Assembly (NCBI GenBank): GCA_902772585.1
Contig: CACYBB010000019.1
Coordinates: forward strand, 1 to 64,000
Reading direction: 5' to 3'
Length of the DNA stretch: 64,000 nucleotides
From: an uncultured Bacteroidales bacterium
GTDB taxonomy: Bacteria; Bacteroidota; Bacteroidia; Bacteroidales; Bacteroidaceae
A program made the position numbers and the translations under genes. Within the stretch, counting starts at the first letter, position 1. Every line of letters begins with the position of its first letter. Under the pieces are notes generated by a model. The model was not told where the DNA came from. It ran no database searches and saw nothing but the letters and a program-made list of their open reading frames with translations. Below, in pieces: positions 7,871 to 15,720 of the stretch.

Positions 7871-7904
7871 CGTTCTTTAACCACATAAAAATCAGCGTTA
7901 TTCC

Positions 7905-8072
7905 TTAAGGAAGGCTGATAGCCTCTGACGGACAAACGTCAGCGCATGTGCCGCACTCTGTGCAGACATCGGGGTTGATTGAATACTTGTCGCCCTCAGA
8001 GATAGCTCCTGCGGGGCACTCATCGATACATGTACCACATGCGATGCAGTCGTCACCAATTACGTATGCCAT
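7905..8072 (-). CDS. Small 2[4Fe-4S] ferredoxin
   Basis: A 55-residue protein, too short for many gene callers, starting MAYVIGDDCIACGTC. Two CxxCxxCxxxCP motifs (CIACGTCIDECP and CTECGTCADVCP) bind two [4Fe-4S] clusters, making it a clostridial-type electron carrier of the cytoplasm. Its -7 element on the minus strand (TACCTTTG, reverse of 8123-8130) lies about 50 nt upstream, so it is transcribed alone. Its electron partners cannot be told from the neighbourhood. Confidence 0.93.
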   Translation of the reverse strand: MAYVIGDDCIACGTCIDECPAGAISEGDKYSINPDVCTECGTCADVCPSEAISLP

Positions 8073-8122
8073 AATCTTAATTTGTTTAGTTGAATGAATT
8101 AAATTACTTAATGTTTGTGATG

Positions 8123-8130
8123 CAAAGGTA
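8123..8130 (-). promoter_or_regulatory. -7 element of the ferredoxin promoter
   Basis: The reverse complement reads TACCTTTG, followed by GCA, as in the other promoters of the window. No clear -33 TTG is seen. Confidence 0.55.
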
Positions 8131-8232
8131 GGGATTTTTCTTGAATAATACCCACTTTTGGTGAGTTATTTTTATAATTTATACGTCGTCGAAATAATAA
8201 ATGGGCGTCTTGATGCGTTATAAGCTATGCAT

Positions 8233-8979
8233 ATGAAACAACAAATTGTCACTATATTACTGCTGTTCTGCGGGCTATCGGCAATGGCTCAGCAGGACCG
8301 TCACATACAGCATAAACCCTATGTCGACCTGCGTCCCTTGCACTTCGGCATCCTGGTAGGTATGCACCTGCAGGACCTGGAATTCGACCAAGTGGGTCCT
8401 CACATGATGGAAGACGAGAACGGCGTGATGCAGGAGCGCTATGTGCTCTGCGACGCCGATCGCTGGAATGCAGGTTTCTCAGTAGGTGTGCTGGGTGAGA
8501 TGCGATTGACGAATAATTTCTCGTTGCGCATCACTCCAACGATGCACTTTGGTGCCAAACATCTTACCTTAATAAATATGAAGGAGAAGGACGAGACGGG
8601 CCAGTTTGTCCGCAAGACGCAAGACATGAAGAACACTTACGTCTCGCTGCCTATAGACCTAAAGTTTGCTGCCCCCCGCTGGAACAACTGTCGTCCCTAC
8701 ATCATGGCAGGTGTCAACGCCATGATGAACCTGACGAGTGGCGAACAGGACATGATACGCCTGAAGCGCTTCAACACGATGGCAGAGGTAGGTCTGGGCT
8801 GCGACTTCTACCTACCCTTCTTCAAGTTGATTCCTGAATTGAAGTTCTGCTTCGGACTGAGCGATGTACTGGACAAGAACCACGTAAACGAACTGCGCGA
8901 CGCCAACCTTCGTACCTATGCGGGTTCGGTTAGCGGCGCGCAATCAAAAATGATCGTCCTGACGTTTTATTTCGAATAA
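8233..8979 (+). CDS. porT: PorT family outer-membrane beta-barrel protein of type IX secretion
   Basis: A 248-residue protein with a signal peptide (cleavage near SAMAQ), the N-terminal motif YVDLRPLHFGILVG, and the highly characteristic FKLIPELKFCFGLSD near the C-terminus, ending in an aromatic residue pattern (FYFE) typical of outer-membrane barrels. In Porphyromonas gingivalis PorT is required for the type IX secretion system that exports proteins with C-terminal sorting domains. An in-frame ATG 6 bp upstream is an equally possible start. The GH53 enzyme and BspA-like protein elsewhere in this window have C-terminal tails that could be such sorting signals. Transcribed alone and followed by a hairpin. 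Confidence 0.85.
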   Translation: MKQQIVTILLLFCGLSAMAQQDRHIQHKPYVDLRPLHFGILVGMHLQDLEFDQVGPHMMEDENGVMQERYVLCDADRWNAGFSVGVLGEMRLTNNFSLRITPTMHFGAKHLTLINMKEKDETGQFVRKTQDMKNTYVSLPIDLKFAAPRWNNCRPYIMAGVNAMMNLTSGEQDMIRLKRFNTMAEVGLGCDFYLPFFKLIPELKFCFGLSDVLDKNHVNELRDANLRTYAGSVSGAQSKMIVLTFYFE

Positions 8980-8995
8980 GCGAGAAACCGCTTAT
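8976..8995. terminator. Hairpin between convergent genes
   Basis: ATAAGCG (8976-8982) and CGCTTAT (8989-8995) form a perfect 7-bp stem over the porT stop codon, between porT and the metallophosphatase gene on the other strand. Confidence 0.55.
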
Positions 8996-9002
8996 CACAC
9001 GA

Positions 9003-9842
9003 CTACTTCAAGTCGATGACCATTTTGCCTACAAAACAAGCAGACTTACCGTTCTGATCGACAGAGACGGGCTTACCGTCCATGTTGTTCCAATGCTCCA
9101 GCACAGGCATGTAGGTATGCGTGTGACCGCCCAGCACGAGGTCGATGTTGCGCGAACGCTCTATCATGTACTGATCATCCTCGCCACGATTGCTGTTCCA
9201 ACCCAGGTGAGAGATGCAGATGACGATGTCGCACTTCTTCTGCTCCTTCAGCATGGTTGCCGTCTCTAATGCCACCTTGGCAGGGTCGAGATATTTCACA
9301 CCCACGCAGTTCTTGTCGCTGACCAGTCCCTTCATTTTCGGACAAACAGCAAAGACACCAATCTTCACTCCATTACGTTTGATGACAATCCAAGGTTTCG
9401 TCACACCCTCCATTGGTGTTCCAGTGAAGTCGTAGTTGGCACAAAGAATGGGGAAGGTAGCCTTGCGGAACTGCTCAGCCATATTTTCCAGTCCGAAGTC
9501 GAACTCGTGGTTACCAATGGTTGAAGCATCAATGCCCATCTGGTTCATCAGGCCAATCTCCACCTCTCCCTTAAACAAGGTGAAATAGCCAGAACCTTGG
9601 AAGAAATCACCACTATCGAAGTAGAGCAGGTCAGGATGTTTGGCACGCTCATCTTTCAGCATGGCAATACGACGCAGGAAACCACCACGTCCAGCCTTAA
9701 CCGTATCAGGCAACTGGTCATTGATGGGGAAAATAGCCGAATGGGTATCATTGGTATGCAGAATAACCAGCTGCTTATGCTTCTTGGCTTGTCCGCTAAG
9801 CGATACCAGCGCCAATAATATAATAAATAGGTACTTTTTCAT
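9003..9842 (-). CDS. Metallophosphatase (N-terminal half of a split 5'-nucleotidase)
   Basis: A 279-residue exported calcineurin-like phosphoesterase. It has a signal peptide (SGQAKKHK follows the hydrophobic segment) and metal-ligand motifs HTNDTHS, FDSGDFFQG, GNHEFDFG, ISHLGWN and GGHTHTY, as in UshA/YfkN-type 5'-nucleotidases. It lacks the C-terminal substrate-specificity domain, which the upstream gene of this operon encodes separately. Probable role: periplasmic hydrolysis of nucleotides. The ATG at 9842 is chosen because codons further upstream are made of a spacer repeat (9842-9861). Confidence 0.88.
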   Translation of the reverse strand: MKKYLFIILLALVSLSGQAKKHKQLVILHTNDTHSAIFPINDQLPDTVKAGRGGFLRRIAMLKDERAKHPDLLYFDSGDFFQGSGYFTLFKGEVEIGLMNQMGIDASTIGNHEFDFGLENMAEQFRKATFPILCANYDFTGTPMEGVTKPWIVIKRNGVKIGVFAVCPKMKGLVSDKNCVGVKYLDPAKVALETATMLKEQKKCDIVICISHLGWNSNRGEDDQYMIERSRNIDLVLGGHTHTYMPVLEHWNNMDGKPVSVDQNGKSACFVGKMVIDLK

Positions 9843-9861
9843 ACTTCTTACATCATACATC
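9842..9861 (-). repeat. 20-nt spacer repeat, copy 1
   Basis: On the minus strand this reads GATGTATGATGTAAGAAGTA. The same 20-mer occurs at 13048-13067 on the plus strand. Both sit in the gap just before a start codon. Confidence 0.8.
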
Positions 9862-10629
9862 TTACTTCTTCACTATCACACGTCCTTCAATCTCAGCATC
9901 TACTATTTTGCCCTGCTTTTCCATCTCGCGGAAATAGTTCATGATGACAAAACGAGAATTGTTACTGGCATCCTTGGGAGCATTGACATTGGTGCACTTC
10001 TTCAATGCCTCCAACTTATCAGTACCACCCAGCAAGTAATCAATCGTGGTCAGACGATAGCTCTTGGCTGGGTCAACAGGCTCGCCATTGATGGTGGCGC
10101 TCTCCAGACGTCCGCCCTTAATAACCATACGGACAGAACTGCTCACACCCTCACCACCTACTGATGCCATCTGACCAAACAGCTCCAGCACGTCGGCACC
10201 CGTCATCGTACCAAAGGCTATCTTGTTCTCAAAGGGCGCAATGTCGAGCACGTCACCGTAGGTTACAACACCCTTGGGCAGGTCAGCACGAACACCACCC
10301 ATGTTATACAATCCGAAGTCGGGCTTCTCGCCATAGTCCTTGGCAGCCCATACCAGAATGTCAGACAGCAGATTGCTAAGCGTTCCCTCAGGGCGTTGGG
10401 CAGTCATATACTTTGCCGAATGTCCCACAACAGGTCCCAACACACTGTCCACCACATGTTTATACGGTTTCAAGAAGTCAGCAGCCTTCTGGTCAGGCTG
10501 TCCATCATAGCGATTGTCCACCACGATGCGGGTTCGCTGGATGGAGGCCATCTCATAATGCGTCTGGCAAGCGCTGGTCAGCATCACCGCTGTCAGTAGC
10601 GCAACAGAAAAAGATGTCTTTATTTTCAT
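9862..10629 (-). CDS. 5'-nucleotidase C-terminal domain lipoprotein (second half of split enzyme)
   Basis: A 255-residue protein with a lipoprotein signal (LTSAC lipobox near residues 16-20). The 5'-nucleotidase C-terminal domain follows: EGTLSNLLSDILVWA, GLYNMGGVRADLPKG and GDVLDIAPFEN, where the conserved Asn/Gly-Gly-Arg residues bind nucleotide. The catalytic metallophosphatase domain is on the next gene of the operon, so the usual single polypeptide is split into a lipid-anchored binding part and a catalytic part. The start is the ATG at 10629; an ATG 6 bp upstream is possible. A -7 element lies at 10649-10656 on the minus strand. Confidence 0.85.
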   Translation of the reverse strand: MKIKTSFSVALLTAVMLTSACQTHYEMASIQRTRIVVDNRYDGQPDQKAADFLKPYKHVVDSVLGPVVGHSAKYMTAQRPEGTLSNLLSDILVWAAKDYGEKPDFGLYNMGGVRADLPKGVVTYGDVLDIAPFENKIAFGTMTGADVLELFGQMASVGGEGVSSSVRMVIKGGRLESATINGEPVDPAKSYRLTTIDYLLGGTDKLEALKKCTNVNAPKDASNNSRFVIMNYFREMEKQGKIVDAEIEGRVIVKK

Positions 10630-10648
10630 AGTCATAGAGTTAGTTATG

Positions 10649-10677
10649 CAAAGATAATATTTTTCCACGAAAAACAA
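10649..10677 (-). promoter_or_regulatory. Promoter of the split 5'-nucleotidase operon
   Basis: On the minus strand: TTG (10677-10675), 18 nt, TATCTTTG (10656-10649). Confidence 0.6.
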
Positions 10678-10727
10678 GCATATTTCTCTGAAAAACATAT
10701 CTTTGCATAAAAAAATAATTGATTTTC

Positions 10728-10758
10728 TTGGTAGAAAGAAAAGATTTTTGTACCTTTG
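10728..10758 (+). promoter_or_regulatory. rplS promoter
   Basis: TTG at 10728-10730, a 20-nt gap and TACCTTTG at 10751-10758. The leader to the rplS ATG is about 110 nt, long enough to carry a regulatory structure, though I can identify none. Confidence 0.75.
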
Positions 10759-10876
10759 CACCCGCTTTCCGCGTAATCGCTGGCAGGAGCCCAGACAACA
10801 ATGATTGTCAAGGCATTACGAGAGACCTGTTATGTTGCGTTGGAACGATAACAACAATTTTAAACGTTTAAAGAAA

Positions 10877-11242
10877 ATGAATTTAATTAAAGTTGCTGAA
10901 GAAGCATTTGCAACCGGCAAGCAGCATCCCAGTTTCAAGGCTGGTGACACTATCACTGTCGCTTACAAAATTATCGAGGGTTCTAAGGAGCGTATCCAGC
11001 TCTTCCGTGGTGTCGTTATCAAGATTAGCGGTCACGAGGAGAAGAAGCGTTTCACTGTTCGCAAGATGTCAGGTACCGTTGGTGTAGAACGTATCTTCCC
11101 ACTGGAGTCACCCAACATCGAGAGCATTGAGGTCAACAAGGTTGGTAAGGTACGCCGCGCTAAGCTGTACTACCTGCGCAAGCTGACTGGTAAGGCTGCT
11201 CGCATCAAGGAGAAGCGTAGCGGTATCGCTGGTAAGGAATAA
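10877..11242 (+). CDS. rplS: 50S ribosomal protein L19
   Basis: A 121-residue protein with the L19 signatures [20 protein letters not shown] and [13 protein letters not shown], and a basic C-terminus. L19 lies at the interface of the 30S and 50S subunits. The ATG at 10877 is the family start; an upstream in-frame extension is only the leader. Monocistronic: it has its own promoter, and a strong hairpin follows. Confidence 0.97.
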   Translation: MNLIKVAEEAFATGKQHPSFKAGDTITVAYKIIEGSKERIQLFRGVVIKISGHEEKKRFTVRKMSGTVGVERIFPLESPNIESIEVNKVGKVRRAKLYYLRKLTGKAARIKEKRSGIAGKE

Positions 11243-11260
11243 TCCAAACCCACACGACAT

Positions 11261-11298
11261 AAAAAAGAGACATTTCACTGATGAGATGTCTCTTTTTT
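11261..11298. terminator. Bidirectional terminator after rplS
   Basis: AAAAAAGAGACAT and ATGTCTCTTTTTT form a 13-bp stem flanked by A- and T-runs, serving rplS and overlapping the 3' end of the small gene on the opposite strand. Confidence 0.85.
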
Positions 11299-11490
11299 GT
11301 TGTCTTCCTGGTGTCCACCATAGATGGTTTCACCACCCAAGTCGCCTTGCACAGTTTCCTTGAACGATTCCCAATCCTGGAAACCAGCCAACAAGGATAG
11401 CCTGTCAAGTGTCTTGCGGTTGGGTTTCTTCAACAGTTCTTTCTCTACTGCCTCTAAGAGTTTTCGCAATGCATGTCTCTTTTTCTCCAT
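11275..11490 (-). CDS. Small conserved-looking hypothetical protein
   Basis: A 71-residue protein, rich in Lys/Glu in its first half (MEKKRHALRKLLEAVEKELL) with a likely helix, then TLDRLSLLAGFQDWESF. No catalytic motif is visible and I do not recognise the family with certainty. It is supported as a gene by a good -7 element (TATCTTTG, reverse of 11499-11506) about 10 nt before the ATG and by sensible codon usage. Its last codons run into the rplS terminator. Confidence 0.65.
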   Translation of the reverse strand: MEKKRHALRKLLEAVEKELLKKPNRKTLDRLSLLAGFQDWESFKETVQGDLGGETIYGGHQEDNKKETSHQ

Positions 11491-11498
11491 AACGGATG

Positions 11499-11506
11499 CA
11501 AAGATA
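11499..11506 (-). promoter_or_regulatory. -7 element of the small hypothetical gene
   Basis: The reverse complement is TATCTTTG followed by GCA. It lies so close to the ATG at 11490 that the transcript would have almost no leader. Confidence 0.55.
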
Positions 11507-11510
11507 CAAA

Positions 11511-11541
11511 AAATTACGAATTACGAATTACGAATTACGAA
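11511..11541. repeat. Tandem TTACGAAT repeat
   Basis: About four tandem copies of the 8-mer TTACGAAT lie between divergent promoters. The same word (as TTCGTAATTCGTAA) recurs in the mreD-mreC gap near 42231-42249. Confidence 0.8.
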
Positions 11542-11600
11542 TATTTTTTGTACCTTTTCTTTCAGAGAATGTACTCCCGTTCGGAAAATCACAAATAAAT

Positions 11601-11631
11601 TTGCATTTTCACTCACTTATTTGTACCTTTG
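11601..11631 (+). promoter_or_regulatory. Promoter of the AICAR formyltransferase gene
   Basis: TTG at 11601-11603, a 20-nt gap, TACCTTTG at 11624-11631. The CTCACTTATTTGTACCTTTGCA context matches those of the lipid operon and tsaB promoters. Confidence 0.75.
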
Positions 11632-11663
11632 CAGTCGAATTCGAATTTATACCTATTATTATA

Positions 11664-12851
11664 ATGAAAGAATTAGCACTGAAGTACGGATGTAATCCCA
11701 ACCAGAAGCCCTCACGCATCTTTATGAACGAGGGCGAGTTACCCATTGAAGTCATTAACGGTCGTCCTGGCTACATCAATTTCCTCGACGCATTCAACGC
11801 CTGGCAATTGGTAAAGGAACTGAAGGCTGCCACTGGTTTGCCTGCTGCTGCCTCGTTCAAGCACGTTAGCCCTGCCGGTGCCGCTGTTGGTCTGCCTTTG
11901 AGCGATACACTGAAGAAGATTTACTTCGTAGATGACATCAAAGGACTGGACGAAAGTCCTATTGCTTGTGCCTACGCCCGTGCTCGTGGTGCTGACCGCA
12001 TGTCAAGCTATGGTGATTTCGTAGCACTCTCTGATACTTGCGACGCTACGACAGCCCTGCTGCTGAAGCGCGAGGTAAGTGATGGCGTCATTGCACCCGG
12101 CTATACTGCTGAGGCTATCGAAATTCTGAAGGATAAGCGTAAAGGAACATATAACGTCATCAAGATTGACCCTGCATACAAGCCCGCTCCCATTGAGACG
12201 AAGCAGTGCTTTGGCATCACCTTCGAACAGGGTCGCAACGAAATCAAGCTCGATGACCCTACTCTCTTTGAGAACATCCCCACACAAAACAAGACCTTCA
12301 CTGCCGAGGCTAAGCGCGACCTGATTATTGCCCTCATCACACTGAAATATACCCAGTCGAACTCTGTTTGCTACGTGAAGGACGGACAGGCTATCGGTAT
12401 CGGTGCAGGACAGCAGAGCCGTATCCACTGTACCCGTCTGGCAGGTAACAAGGCTGATATCTGGTGGTTGCGCCAGCATCCGAAGGTGATGGCTCTGCCA
12501 TTCAAGGAGGGTATCCGTCGTGCTGATCGCGACAACACCATCGATGTTTACATCTCTGAAGACGAGCACGATGACGTACTGCGCGATGGTGCTTGGCAGC
12601 TGTTCTTCACCGAGCAGCCTGAGGTGCTGACCATGGCTGAGAAGAAGGAGTGGATTGCCAAGAACACGAAGGTAGCACTGGGCTCTGATGCTTTCTTCCC
12701 CTTTGGTGACAACATTGAGCGTGCCCACAAGAGTGGTGTTGAGTTCATTGCTCAGGCTGGTGGTTCTGTCCGTGACGACCATGTCATCATGACCTGTGAC
12801 AAGTATGGTATTGCTATGACATTCACTGGTGTAAGATTGTTCCATCATTAA
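11664..12851 (+). CDS. Stand-alone AICAR formyltransferase (PurH C-terminal-type)
   Basis: A 395-residue enzyme of the AICARFT family, formylating AICAR with 10-formyl-THF in purine synthesis. Motifs include KYGCNPNQKPSR at the start, the catalytic FKHVSPAGAA and the RADRDNTIDVY/GDNIERAHKSGV region at the end. It has no IMP cyclohydrolase domain, which is encoded separately at 44186-44788, about 32 kb away. The ATG at 11664 follows the promoter; the longer upstream frame is promoter and repeat sequence. The last gene of the purine route is thus functionally split in this genome. A small basic gene follows 3 nt after the stop. Confidence 0.9.
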   Translation: MKELALKYGCNPNQKPSRIFMNEGELPIEVINGRPGYINFLDAFNAWQLVKELKAATGLPAAASFKHVSPAGAAVGLPLSDTLKKIYFVDDIKGLDESPIACAYARARGADRMSSYGDFVALSDTCDATTALLLKREVSDGVIAPGYTAEAIEILKDKRKGTYNVIKIDPAYKPAPIETKQCFGITFEQGRNEIKLDDPTLFENIPTQNKTFTAEAKRDLIIALITLKYTQSNSVCYVKDGQAIGIGAGQQSRIHCTRLAGNKADIWWLRQHPKVMALPFKEGIRRADRDNTIDVYISEDEHDDVLRDGAWQLFFTEQPEVLTMAEKKEWIAKNTKVALGSDAFFPFGDNIERAHKSGVEFIAQAGGSVRDDHVIMTCDKYGIAMTFTGVRLFHH

Positions 12852-12854
12852 ACT

Positions 12855-13049
12855 ATGAGTAAAGAATCAGATTTCCAGGAGATACTGGAGAATGGCATTA
12901 ACTTCGGACGTGGCGGTGGTCCCCGCAAAACAGACGACAAGGTAAAGACCAAAGCCAAAAAAAAGAAGTATATCACTGGTGCTCACGGTAGTGGCTCTGC
13001 CAAGCAGAAAGCCAAATACCGTGAGCAGCGGGCCAATAGGCATAAATGA
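12855..13049 (+). CDS. Small basic hypothetical protein
   Basis: A 64-residue, Lys/Arg-rich protein (DDKVKTKAKKKKYITG; ends QRANRHK) with a glycine stretch (FGRGGGPRK). No known domain is visible; the composition suggests nucleic-acid or ribosome binding, which is only a guess. It starts 3 nt after the formyltransferase stop and is therefore probably co-transcribed with it. Its stop is followed at once by a 20-nt spacer repeat. Confidence 0.55.
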   Translation: MSKESDFQEILENGINFGRGGGPRKTDDKVKTKAKKKKYITGAHGSGSAKQKAKYREQRANRHK

Positions 13050-13067
13050 TGTATGATGTAAGAAGTA
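13048..13067 (+). repeat. 20-nt spacer repeat, copy 2
   Basis: Exact copy of GATGTATGATGTAAGAAGTA found at 9842-9861 on the other strand, here directly after a stop codon and about 35 nt before the galactanase ATG. Confidence 0.8.
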
Positions 13068-13100
13068 AGAGGTAAGATACAAAACAAAACTACAAAAACA

Positions 13101-14351
13101 ATGAAAAGACTAATTCTACTAACAACAACACTTTTGGCTATCGCAATGACAGCAGCCGGACAAAAGTATGTCGGTGGCGACATCTCGATGCTCACCAAGT
13201 ATGAAGATGCCGGTGTGGTCTATAAGGACAAGAACGGCAATGTTGTACAACCCCTACCTTTCTTCAAGGAGCAGGGACTGAACGCTATGCGAGTGCGTCT
13301 ATTTGTCGACCCCTCACTGGACAACGACAAAGCCGTTTGCCAAGACCTTGAATACGTCAAAGCTTTGGGTAAGCGTATCAAAGACCAAGGAATGGCCTTC
13401 ATGCTCGACTTCCACTATAGCGACACATGGGCAGACCCCGGCAAACAATGGACTCCTGATGCTTGGAAGAGCCTCAACGACGAACAACTCTGCGAGCAGA
13501 TATACACCTACACCAAGGACTGTCTGCAGCAGTTGAAGGCCGCAGGCGCCACCCCCGATTTCATCCAGACAGGTAACGAGATTTCTTATGGTATGATGTG
13601 GGGTGTCAAAGGAACAACAGCCAATCGCTGTTATACCAACAGTTCTGATGCCAACTGGAACCGTTTCTTCAACCTGCTGAAGAAAGCAGGTCAGGCTTGT
13701 CGCGAGGAGTGTCCCAATGCGAAAATTATCATCCATAGCGAGCGCACGCCTAAGCCCAGCGTACTGACTGACTTCTTCGACCGCATGAAGAATGCAGGTA
13801 TCGACTACGACATCATCGGACTGAGCTACTATCCTGCCCATCACGGCAATCTGGCAACATTAGAGACCGCACTGACGACCTTGGAGAACAAGAACTATGG
13901 CAAGGACATCATGGTGGTCGAGACGGGTTATTGTTACGCATGGCCACTGGCTGACAGCAACAATGATGGCAAGGAAGACGGTTTCGACTACACAGCAACC
14001 TATCCTTATACTGAGGAAGGACAGCGCCAATATACTGCCGACCTGGTGGCCAAGCTAAACAGCCATAGCAGCGTGAAGGGTCTCTTCTGGTGGTGGCCCG
14101 AGGATAACGGCAACAAAGGTGTTACTAGTAGCTGGTGGAACGCCGCTCTCTACAATCACGATACGGGTAAGCCCTATGCCGCCTTCTATGAGTTGAAGAA
14201 CTTCAACGATGGAAGTACAGGACTACAAAGCATCAAAAGTACCGACAACAAAGACAGTGCGTGGTACTCGCTCAATGGACAACGCATTGATGGTACACCA
14301 CAAACGAAAGGTATCTATATCAACAACAACCAGAAAAAAATAGTCCGCTAA
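13101..14351 (+). CDS. Secreted arabinogalactan endo-beta-1,4-galactanase (GH53)
   Basis: A 416-residue enzyme with a signal peptide (cleavage near AAGQ) and a GH53 TIM barrel: GGDISMLTKYEDAG near the N-terminus, MRVRLFVDP, and MLDFHYSDTWADP. The two catalytic glutamates lie in QTGNEISYGMMWG (acid/base) and MVVETGYCYAWP (nucleophile). It cleaves beta-1,4-galactan in plant pectin and arabinogalactan. The last 45 residues (WYSLNGQRI, then KGIYINNNQKKIV) resemble the short C-terminal tail of Prevotella secreted proteins, possibly a type IX sorting signal. No SusC/SusD pair lies nearby, so it is not within a visible polysaccharide locus. Confidence 0.92.
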   Translation: MKRLILLTTTLLAIAMTAAGQKYVGGDISMLTKYEDAGVVYKDKNGNVVQPLPFFKEQGLNAMRVRLFVDPSLDNDKAVCQDLEYVKALGKRIKDQGMAFMLDFHYSDTWADPGKQWTPDAWKSLNDEQLCEQIYTYTKDCLQQLKAAGATPDFIQTGNEISYGMMWGVKGTTANRCYTNSSDANWNRFFNLLKKAGQACREECPNAKIIIHSERTPKPSVLTDFFDRMKNAGIDYDIIGLSYYPAHHGNLATLETALTTLENKNYGKDIMVVETGYCYAWPLADSNNDGKEDGFDYTATYPYTEEGQRQYTADLVAKLNSHSSVKGLFWWWPEDNGNKGVTSSWWNAALYNHDTGKPYAAFYELKNFNDGSTGLQSIKSTDNKDSAWYSLNGQRIDGTPQTKGIYINNNQKKIVR

Positions 14352-14362
14352 TTTGCGGACTA
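14341..14362. terminator. Bidirectional terminator between galactanase and TolC
   Basis: TAGTCCGC (14341-14348) and GCGGACTA (14355-14362) form an 8-bp stem flanked by A-run and T-rich sequence, at the junction of two convergent transcription units. Confidence 0.8.
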
Positions 14363-14385
14363 TTTCTATTACTATCGCAAGCTTC

Positions 14386-15714
14386 TTAGAAGTTCAGTTC
14401 CCTACCCCGATAGAAATCGAGTAGTGCATGCTGGTAGAGGTTTTCGTAACGAGCTTGTACCAAATTACTCTCTGCTTTCAAGTAATTGTTCTTCGACTCA
14501 TTAAACTCAGTGATGGTAGCCTTACCGTTCTCATACTTGGCCTGCATCAGCTCAAAGGCATCCTTGCCCGACTGGGCAGCGGCCTCACTGCTATGGTATT
14601 TCGAGTCGGCAGCAACGGCATTGTAGTACACCTGCTGAATCTCCTTGTAGAGCGTCTTCTTCACACTCTCCAACTGCAACAGTTGGTTATCACGGTCAAT
14701 ACGTGCCGAACGGATGCTGTTGCGTGTTTGGAAACGGGAAAAGATAGGCACATTCAGATTGAAGCCAATATACTGACTGAAATTGTTCTTCATCTGGGTA
14801 GCAAAGGGGTCTGCCTGCATACCATTGGTCTTATAATAGTTCGACTGCAGGCCTGCGCTGAAATTCAGCGTAGGATAGAGGGCAGCCTTTGCAATATTGA
14901 TGTTGCGCTCAGAAGCTGTCAGGCGAAGCTGTTCAGCCTGAACCTCCGGCTTCAGAGTCAGTGCCTCCTGATAGATAGCATCGGGAGAGATACCCATCAG
15001 AGAAGAACCCAAAGTGGTGGCGAGAGAGGGACGAACGACGGAAAAACCTTCAGGCGAGGGCAACTCCAACAGTTGGGTAAGAGCAAGAATGGACAGTTGG
15101 AGATTATTGTCTGCCTGTGTAGCAGTCAGACGAGCCTGTGCCAGTGTGGACTGCTGTTGGGAGACCTCGGCAGGACTGGCCTTACCATTCTTCAGAAAGG
15201 CTTCCAGACGCACCACCTGAGCCGAGTCAATGGCAATCTGACGATGTGCCACATCCGCAATCTCCGTATCGTAGAGAATTTGTACATAAGCTTTCGCCAC
15301 CTGCATACGGATATCGTTCTTGGCTTTCGCCAAATCCTGCGTAGCCGCCTCGAGATTTAGCTGATTCAACTTGATCTGATTGGGAATCTTGAAACCAGTA
15401 AAGAGAGGAACTGACGTACCAAGACTGAAGCTGGTAGAGCTGGTCGAGCGGTTGGTATAAGTATTGTCAAGCGTCAAGCCACGTCCGAAGGAGAAACTCT
15501 CAGAGGCAGAGGCGCTAAGGTCTGGTAGCCGTGAATTCTTGGCTGTCGACAGTTGAATGTCGCGTTGCTTACACTGATTGTCCTTCTGCTTGATGCTGAT
15601 GTTATGCTCAATAGCATAGTCAGCACACTGGCGAAGCGTCCATTGCTTATTTTGAGCTAGCGTATCCAGAGCAACCAGAACTACTAGTACTACTAGAAAA
15701 AAAGTCTTTTTCAT
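14386..15714 (-). CDS. TolC-family outer-membrane efflux protein
   Basis: A 442-residue outer-membrane factor with a signal peptide (ALDTLAQ) and two OEP repeats. LRQCADYAIEHNISIKQ begins the first; the characteristic coiled-coil helices follow (QVAKAYVQILYDTEIADVAHRQ). It forms the trimeric exit duct of a tripartite exporter together with the periplasmic adaptor 6 bp upstream and the MacB-type ABC genes of the same operon. It is the last gene before the terminator at 14341-14362. Confidence 0.92.
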   Translation of the reverse strand: MKKTFFLVVLVVLVALDTLAQNKQWTLRQCADYAIEHNISIKQKDNQCKQRDIQLSTAKNSRLPDLSASASESFSFGRGLTLDNTYTNRSTSSTSFSLGTSVPLFTGFKIPNQIKLNQLNLEAATQDLAKAKNDIRMQVAKAYVQILYDTEIADVAHRQIAIDSAQVVRLEAFLKNGKASPAEVSQQQSTLAQARLTATQADNNLQLSILALTQLLELPSPEGFSVVRPSLATTLGSSLMGISPDAIYQEALTLKPEVQAEQLRLTASERNINIAKAALYPTLNFSAGLQSNYYKTNGMQADPFATQMKNNFSQYIGFNLNVPIFSRFQTRNSIRSARIDRDNQLLQLESVKKTLYKEIQQVYYNAVAADSKYHSSEAAAQSGKDAFELMQAKYENGKATITEFNESKNNYLKAESNLVQARYENLYQHALLDFYRGRELNF

Positions 15715-15720
15715 AAGCCG

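Noticed and set aside
12003-12848. A 281-residue minus-strand reading frame
   Set aside because: Antisense to the AICAR formyltransferase, with no recognisable domain or promoter.
14428-15360. A 310-residue plus-strand reading frame
   Set aside because: Antisense to the TolC-family gene, with no domain and no promoter.
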